Shown here: positions 14,193 through 17,184 of the stretch, in pieces
How the letters are laid out: every line of letters begins with the position of its first letter
How positions within the stretch are numbered: position 1 is the stretch's first letter
From: Clostridiaceae bacterium
GTDB lineage: Bacteria > Bacillota > Clostridia > DSM-8532
NCBI GenBank assembly: GCA_012727625.1
Contig: JAAYGP010000350.1
Location: 1-17,184 of the forward strand
Direction of reading: 5' to 3'
Length of the DNA: 17,184 bases
Made by a program: the position numbers and the translations under genes
Notes under the pieces: generated by a model
Database searches by the model: none
Told to the model about the DNA's origin: nothing
The model's input: the letters and a program-made list of their open reading frames with translations, nothing else

Positions 14193-15621
14193 CATGGTTT
14201 ATTATATTCTGTGCAGCTTTTTAATCATCGGTGTTTTGTGTGGTATTGCTTTAATGAGCAAGGTAAAGCATTCATTAAAAGGCAATCTTCTTTCCTCCGT
14301 TTGCATGGCGCTTGCAATTCTTATAACACTTTATAAATATAATATAATGTCTGACCTTTCATTATGGATATGCATTGCTGCAGGTCTTGTTATGGGATTG
14401 TGGGGCGCTTATAAAGTAAAAATGATAAATATGCCTCAAGTTGTCGCCATGTTAAATGGATTCGGAGGCGCAGCTTCGGCTATTGTGGCATCCATAGCAC
14501 TACTTGAAAATCAGACAGCAAATTTGTTTTCATTTATTACAGGCGGGATAGCCTTGGGTGTCGGAACGGTTACCCTTACAGGCAGCCTTGTGGCCGGAGG
14601 TAAATTGCAGGGTATCCTGCCTCAGAAACCGGTTTTCTGGAAAAAACACTCATTTATTATTTCGTCGTCTCTGATGATTATCGTAATGTCTGTATTGGCA
14701 ATAGCAATTTCAGGGACGGACAGGACGATTCTCTCCGTTATGGTTGCTTTATGTGTGGTGTTCTCAGGTTTTTTCGGCCTGGCTTTTACCATCAGGGTAG
14801 GCGGAGCGGATATGCCTATTACAATTTCTCTGCTTAATTCATTATCCGGTGTCGCGGGAGCTATTGCCGGAATGGTTATATCAGATCCGCTGCTTATATC
14901 TGTTGGAGGAGTGGTTGGCGCTTCAGGGCTTCTATTAACCCAAATAATGTGCAATGCCATGAACCGTCCCTTAAAGGATATTTTACTAGGTAAATCCACA
15001 GTCGGCTCACAGGGCACAGGCCATGGGAATTCAGATGAATCTGTGACAAATATATCTGAACAGGAAGCCCCGGAACCCATGAACTCTGAAAAGGAAACAC
15101 AAAAAACAGATCCTGCCGCAATACTGTCTGAAGCCAAAAAAGTTATTATTGTTCCAGGTTATGGGATGGCGCTTGCCCAGGCTCAGGAGCAGGTGAAACA
15201 ATTGACAGATAAACTGGAGGAAAAAGGAGCAGAGGTTTTATTTGCGATTCATCCTGTGGCAGGGCGCATGCCGGGGCACATGAATGTGTTGCTTTGTGAA
15301 GTGGATATTCCATACGAAAAATTATGCGAAATGGATGAGATTAATCCACGGTTTAAGGAATGCGACGTGGCTCTGGTTGTTGGTGCCAATGACGTAGTGA
15401 ACCCCGCTGCGAACACAGCCATTGGGACCCCTATTTATGGAATGCCTGTTCTGGAGGTTGACAAAGCAAGGCATATAATCATATGTAATTATGATTTAAA
15501 GCCGGGATATGCCGGTGTTGAAAACCCGTTGTATCGTAGAAAAGAGGGTGTGACTCTTCTACTGGGAGATGCCAGGGATACGATTGAAAAGCTAATTTCA
15601 AAAATTCAGACCGGGTTATAG
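14185..15621 (+). CDS. pntB: NAD(P) transhydrogenase subunit beta (membrane + NADP(H)-binding)
   Basis: 478-residue beta subunit: about eight or nine membrane spans (residues 5-255), a low-complexity polar linker (about 272-315), and the NADP(H)-binding domain III (316-476). Conserved in the membrane part are MPQVVAMLNGFGGAASA and LLNSLSGVAGAIAGM, with Asn218 in the proton-path helix. Asn91 occupies the place of the E. coli PntB His91, as in Rhodospirillum-type enzymes. Domain III shows GYGMALAQAQ (325-334), HPVAGRMPGHMNVLL (356-370), GANDVVNPAA (400-409) and GYAGVENPLY (441-450), all NADP-loop motifs. The start follows AAAGGAGG (14171-14178) and lies inside the end of pntAB. The complex balances NADH and NADPH using the proton gradient. 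The gene ends before the terminator at 15716. Confidence 0.95.
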   Translation: MSDMVYYILCSFLIIGVLCGIALMSKVKHSLKGNLLSSVCMALAILITLYKYNIMSDLSLWICIAAGLVMGLWGAYKVKMINMPQVVAMLNGFGGAASAIVASIALLENQTANLFSFITGGIALGVGTVTLTGSLVAGGKLQGILPQKPVFWKKHSFIISSSLMIIVMSVLAIAISGTDRTILSVMVALCVVFSGFFGLAFTIRVGGADMPITISLLNSLSGVAGAIAGMVISDPLLISVGGVVGASGLLLTQIMCNAMNRPLKDILLGKSTVGSQGTGHGNSDESVTNISEQEAPEPMNSEKETQKTDPAAILSEAKKVIIVPGYGMALAQAQEQVKQLTDKLEEKGAEVLFAIHPVAGRMPGHMNVLLCEVDIPYEKLCEMDEINPRFKECDVALVVGANDVVNPAANTAIGTPIYGMPVLEVDKARHIIICNYDLKPGYAGVENPLYRRKEGVTLLLGDARDTIEKLISKIQTGL

Positions 15622-15715
15622 AAAATTTGAATTGTCTATTTCTGTAAACCGTATAGGCATGATTTTTGGCAGAGGCTTTTTACCGCGCAAAAGTAAACTT
15701 GTTCAGCCAAAGATT

Positions 15716-15761
15716 AAAACACACCTCCGGTGAAGAACGGCTCAACGGGAGGTGTGTTTTT
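15716..15761. terminator. Bidirectional intrinsic terminator
   Basis: Stem AAAACACACCTCC (15716-15728) and GGAGGTGTGTTTT (15748-15760), 13 bp, with a 19-base loop and T-runs on the right for the plus strand and, on the opposite strand, for leftward transcripts. It separates the transhydrogenase operon from the convergent binding-protein fragment. Confidence 0.9.
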
Positions 15762-15874
15762 CATACGCGTTTTTTTGAATACGCCGTGTTACTCTTTCCT
15801 TAAGGCAGAGATATAAGTCGAACCTATATGGTCTGTCCTGCTGCTCTTGCAAACAGTGTCGCAGCAACCCCTGT

Positions 15875-16246
15875 CTAGCGGGGAACATAAAAACCCTGTT
15901 TATTATCGTCGAAATTAATACCAAGCTCCTTAAATTTACCGTATTTAAGATCTTCATAATAAGTTGGAAGATTATCAACCCAAACCTCCATATAAACATC
16001 CACATCACCGGATATCATACCACTATAGGTTATAGGTGTGGTTCCTGGAATATCCTCACCGTCAATGTTATAAGCCACTCTTCCGATGTAAGCTGCCACT
16101 GCGTTATGAAAGCGTATACTATCCCAACCGGCATCAGCAAAAATTGCTTTGATTGGTTTGTCATCATTTGATATTTTTGATGAACAAGCGCCCAGCAGTG
16201 TAACAATCAATAAGTATGTTAATAGAATTATAATTTTTTTCTTCAA
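15875..16246 (-). pseudogene. Glycine betaine/proline-type ABC substrate-binding lipoprotein, C-terminally truncated
   Basis: N-terminal part of an OpuAC/ProX-like binding protein for compatible solutes. Start is TTG 16246 behind AAAGGAGGGG. Residues 1-20 are a lipoprotein signal peptide, with lipobox LLGAC and Cys21 as the anchor. The mature part shows FADAGWDSIRFHN (Trp41) and GDVDVYMEVWVDN (Trp89), aromatic positions that build the betaine-binding box in this family, and ends with GFYVPR and a TAG stop. Only 123 residues exist where relatives have about 300, so lobe 2 is missing. The sequence after the stop (15762-15874) does not continue the family in any frame. No permease or ATPase genes remain. 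It could still make a secreted stub. Confidence 0.75.
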
Positions 16247-16417
16247 AATTACCCCTCCTTTAAACTTTATTGACTTCTAATTCAGCTAAAAAAAGATAAA
16301 CCAAAGCCATAATATATGTGAAAAGCAACTCCAGTAATCTCCTGAAGCAAAATCGACATACCCATTCTAAAATATAAGTTGGCGGTTGTCAGGAAAAAAC
16401 CATTGATAAGAAATGAC

Positions 16418-16450
16418 AAAAAGCGCAGATATCAAGTATTTGCGCTTTTT
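16418..16450. terminator. Intrinsic terminator
   Basis: AAAAAGCGCA (16418-16427) and TGCGCTTTTT (16441-16450) form a 10-bp stem with a 13-base loop. A-run and T-run arms allow function on either strand. On the minus strand it would end transcripts coming from the TrkA-C-like relic. Confidence 0.85.
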
Positions 16451-16474
16451 ATATGGTTTTCAAATTGTTACAGA

Positions 16475-16642
16475 TTATTTTTTTGGATATAGAAATAAAT
16501 TTACTGCATCAACTGCAGACTGATCACCAATAAATATTATGGTATCATTGGGCATAATGACCGCATATGGTCCAGGAGACAAAATCAAATTTGTTATCAG
16601 GCTTTTCAGGCTTTTGATTTGTATAAAACTTATAAATGGTTG
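16475..16642 (-). pseudogene. TrkA-C-like C-terminal tail (K+ transport regulator relic)
   Basis: The open minus-strand frame between stops reads LITNLILSPGPYAVIMPNDT then IIFIGDQSAVDAVNLFLYPK and stops at 16475-16477. The pattern Pro-Asn-Asp-Thr-hydrophobic-x-x-Gly-Asp-x-x-hydrophobic is the end of a TrkA_C (RCK_C) domain as found in potassium uptake and antiporter regulators. There is no start codon or ribosome binding site, and the frame closes upstream at 16643. It lies directly before the terminator at 16418-16450, as a true gene end would. A chance open frame cannot be ruled out from 55 residues. Confidence 0.5.
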
Positions 16643-16680
16643 TTATAAGTTATTGTTATAAGTTGTTTTTACCTATAAGT
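16641..16680. repeat. Short AT-rich tandem repeat
   Basis: TGTTATAAGTTAT at 16641-16653 and TGTTATAAGTTGT at 16654-16666 are adjacent 13-base units differing at one base; a shorter third copy (CTATAAGTTGT) starts at 16673. It separates two coding relics and may mark a deletion or slippage point. Confidence 0.5.
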
Positions 16681-16722
16681 TGTGTCAATGAAAGCTGTCG
16701 CAGGTTTTAACAGGAGCTGCCC

Positions 16723-16869
16723 TTAATTTGTTTTAAGGTAATAGTTTATAAACACAATGCACACGCCAAGCATAAATGCCAAAGCCGCGGCTATTAAAAT
16801 AATCATCTTGCTTTCACCCAGATTTGAGATGTATTCGGAAGGTGAATTTCTGTTAAAAAGCGCAATAGC
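16723..16869 (-). pseudogene. C-terminal tail of an unidentified membrane protein
   Basis: The open minus-strand frame reads ALFNRNSPSEYISNLGESK followed by MIILIAAALAFMLGVCIVFI and NYYLKTN, ending at 16723-16725. It has one strong transmembrane helix with a short positive cytoplasmic end, and no start codon before a stop at 16870-16872. A start at the internal ATG would give a 27-residue single-span peptide without a good ribosome binding site. Together with the neighbouring TrkA-C-like tail it suggests loss of an ion- or osmolyte-transport cluster. I cannot name the family. Confidence 0.4.
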
Positions 16870-16963
16870 TCAATGATATAACTGCACAATGTCTTTGGCT
16901 GCTTTAAAAGCAGTAATAATTCTATCTCTATAAAATGCTGTGTTTATCTGTATTTTGACAATA

Positions 16964-16992
16964 AGTATAGCACAAAGCCTGTTGGCTGTTAA
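16964..16992 (-). promoter_or_regulatory. Leftward promoter ahead of the relic region
   Basis: Minus strand: -35 TTAACA (16987-16992), a 17-base spacer, and -10 TATACT (16964-16969), close to the vegetative consensus. Downstream of it lies a perfect inverted repeat CTGCTTT-A-AAAGCAG (16899-16913), then only coding relics. It may be the surviving promoter of the lost cluster. Confidence 0.5.
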
Positions 16993-17110
16993 GATATGAT
17001 TACCATTTCAGTGCAAATAAATTTATGATAATAAGAAAAAGAGACAAGATAATAAAAATAAGTTAAAATAGAATTCATGAGAATATAAGCTTCTTTTATG
17101 GAGGGATTAA

Positions 17111-17184
17111 ATGGAAAAATTGAAAAAGGGTTATGATAACAGGTTCGGAACCCGTTTGATTCATAATGGAAATGAAATTGATAA
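17111..17184 (+). CDS. Cys/Met-metabolism PLP enzyme (trans-sulfuration family), 3'-truncated by window edge
   Basis: Only 24 complete codons are present: MEKLKKGYDNRFGTRLIHNG then NEID. The pattern FGTRLIHNGNE is the N-terminal signature of methionine gamma-lyase, cystathionine gamma-lyase and O-acetylhomoserine sulfhydrylase (usual form FGTRAIHAGQ). The start ATG follows GGAGGG at about 17099-17104. A weak promoter-like pair lies upstream (GAGACA at about 17041, TAAAAT about 17 bases later). Which member of the family it is cannot be decided from 24 residues. Confidence 0.7.
   Translation, partial: MEKLKKGYDNRFGTRLIHNGNEID

Larger units (their letters stand above)
16247..17110. other. Long gene-poor region holding relics, a terminator, repeats and promoters
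   Basis: 864 bases with no intact gene. It contains a terminator (16418-16450), a TrkA-C-like tail (16475-16642, minus), a tandem AT repeat (16641-16680), a membrane-protein tail (16723-16869, minus), a leftward promoter (16964-16992) and the leader of the rightward gene at 17111. This looks like the remains of a deleted leftward transport cluster. Confidence 0.55.

Noticed and set aside
15742..16008. 88-codon minus-strand frame overlapping the betaine-binding fragment
   Set aside because: Shadow frame of the recognisable binding protein, with no start signal of its own.
16641..16680. Possible CRISPR-like repeat
   Set aside because: Units are 13 bases, adjacent, AT-rich and without spacers; no cas genes are present.
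17000..17110. SAM (S-box) or T-box riboswitch before the Cys/Met PLP gene
   Set aside because: The leader is short and AT-rich with no recognisable conserved stems or terminator/antiterminator pair.
1..17184. Defence system, prophage, toxin-antitoxin or biosynthetic cluster, tRNA or rRNA
   Set aside because: No supporting proteins, cloverleaf sequences or ribosomal RNA landmarks were found; the accessory content is gene debris and one intron stub.

Overview
The window looks like a piece of chromosome from a spore-forming, anaerobic Clostridia-type Firmicute. The evidence is modest GC with AT-rich spacers, strong GGAGG-type ribosome binding sites, occasional TTG starts, a YitT-family protein, a two-gene Ku/LigD end-joining pair, and a group IIC intron sitting behind a terminator. 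No species can be named from the sequence alone.

Layout. 1-1196: a 5'-truncated sugar-type ABC substrate-binding protein. 1384-2437: a D-cysteine desulfhydrase/ACC deaminase-family gene broken by one extra base in an A-run. 2438-3011: an AT-rich spacer with paired repeats. 3012-4647: a GntR/FadR-type regulator followed by a YitT-family membrane protein. 4648-4890: two gene tails in different frames, one from a phosphodiester glycosidase and one from a TPR protein. 4898-6627 (minus): an ATP-dependent DNA ligase and Ku with a 4-base stop/start overlap. 6879-7498: a promoter and a lipoprotein gene destroyed by several frameshifts. 7552-7824: a terminator hairpin and, right behind it, the 5' end of a group IIC intron without a reverse transcriptase. 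About 7824-8048: an orphan reading-frame fragment. 8081-9873: a PEP mutase/isocitrate lyase-superfamily enzyme and an acetoacetate decarboxylase-family enzyme, closed by a clear terminator. 10071-11633 (minus): a nitroreductase and a DUF1848 protein with a C-terminal CX3CX2C cluster. 11993-15621: an Lrp/AsnC regulator and a three-subunit proton-translocating NAD(P) transhydrogenase, closed by a terminator. 15875-16869 (minus): remains of osmotic-stress or ion-transport genes (truncated glycine-betaine binding lipoprotein, TrkA-C-like tail, membrane-protein tail). 17111-17184: the first codons of a Cys/Met-metabolism PLP enzyme.

How the genes work together. The intact units are metabolic or housekeeping: NHEJ repair (Ku + ligase), redox balancing (PntAA-PntAB-PntB, probably linked to the Lrp-type regulator), and an unassigned carbon-carbon cleavage/decarboxylation pair (8081-9873). 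The last is the best candidate for undescribed biochemistry here: the mutase-superfamily enzyme has altered active-site motifs and is coupled to a decarboxylase with its Schiff-base lysine motif intact. Between these units the window is rich in gene debris, with at least six broken or partial genes and one truncated intron. Several breaks lie in short homopolymers, so some may be assembly errors rather than real decay. I found no defence system, prophage, CRISPR array, tRNA or rRNA.
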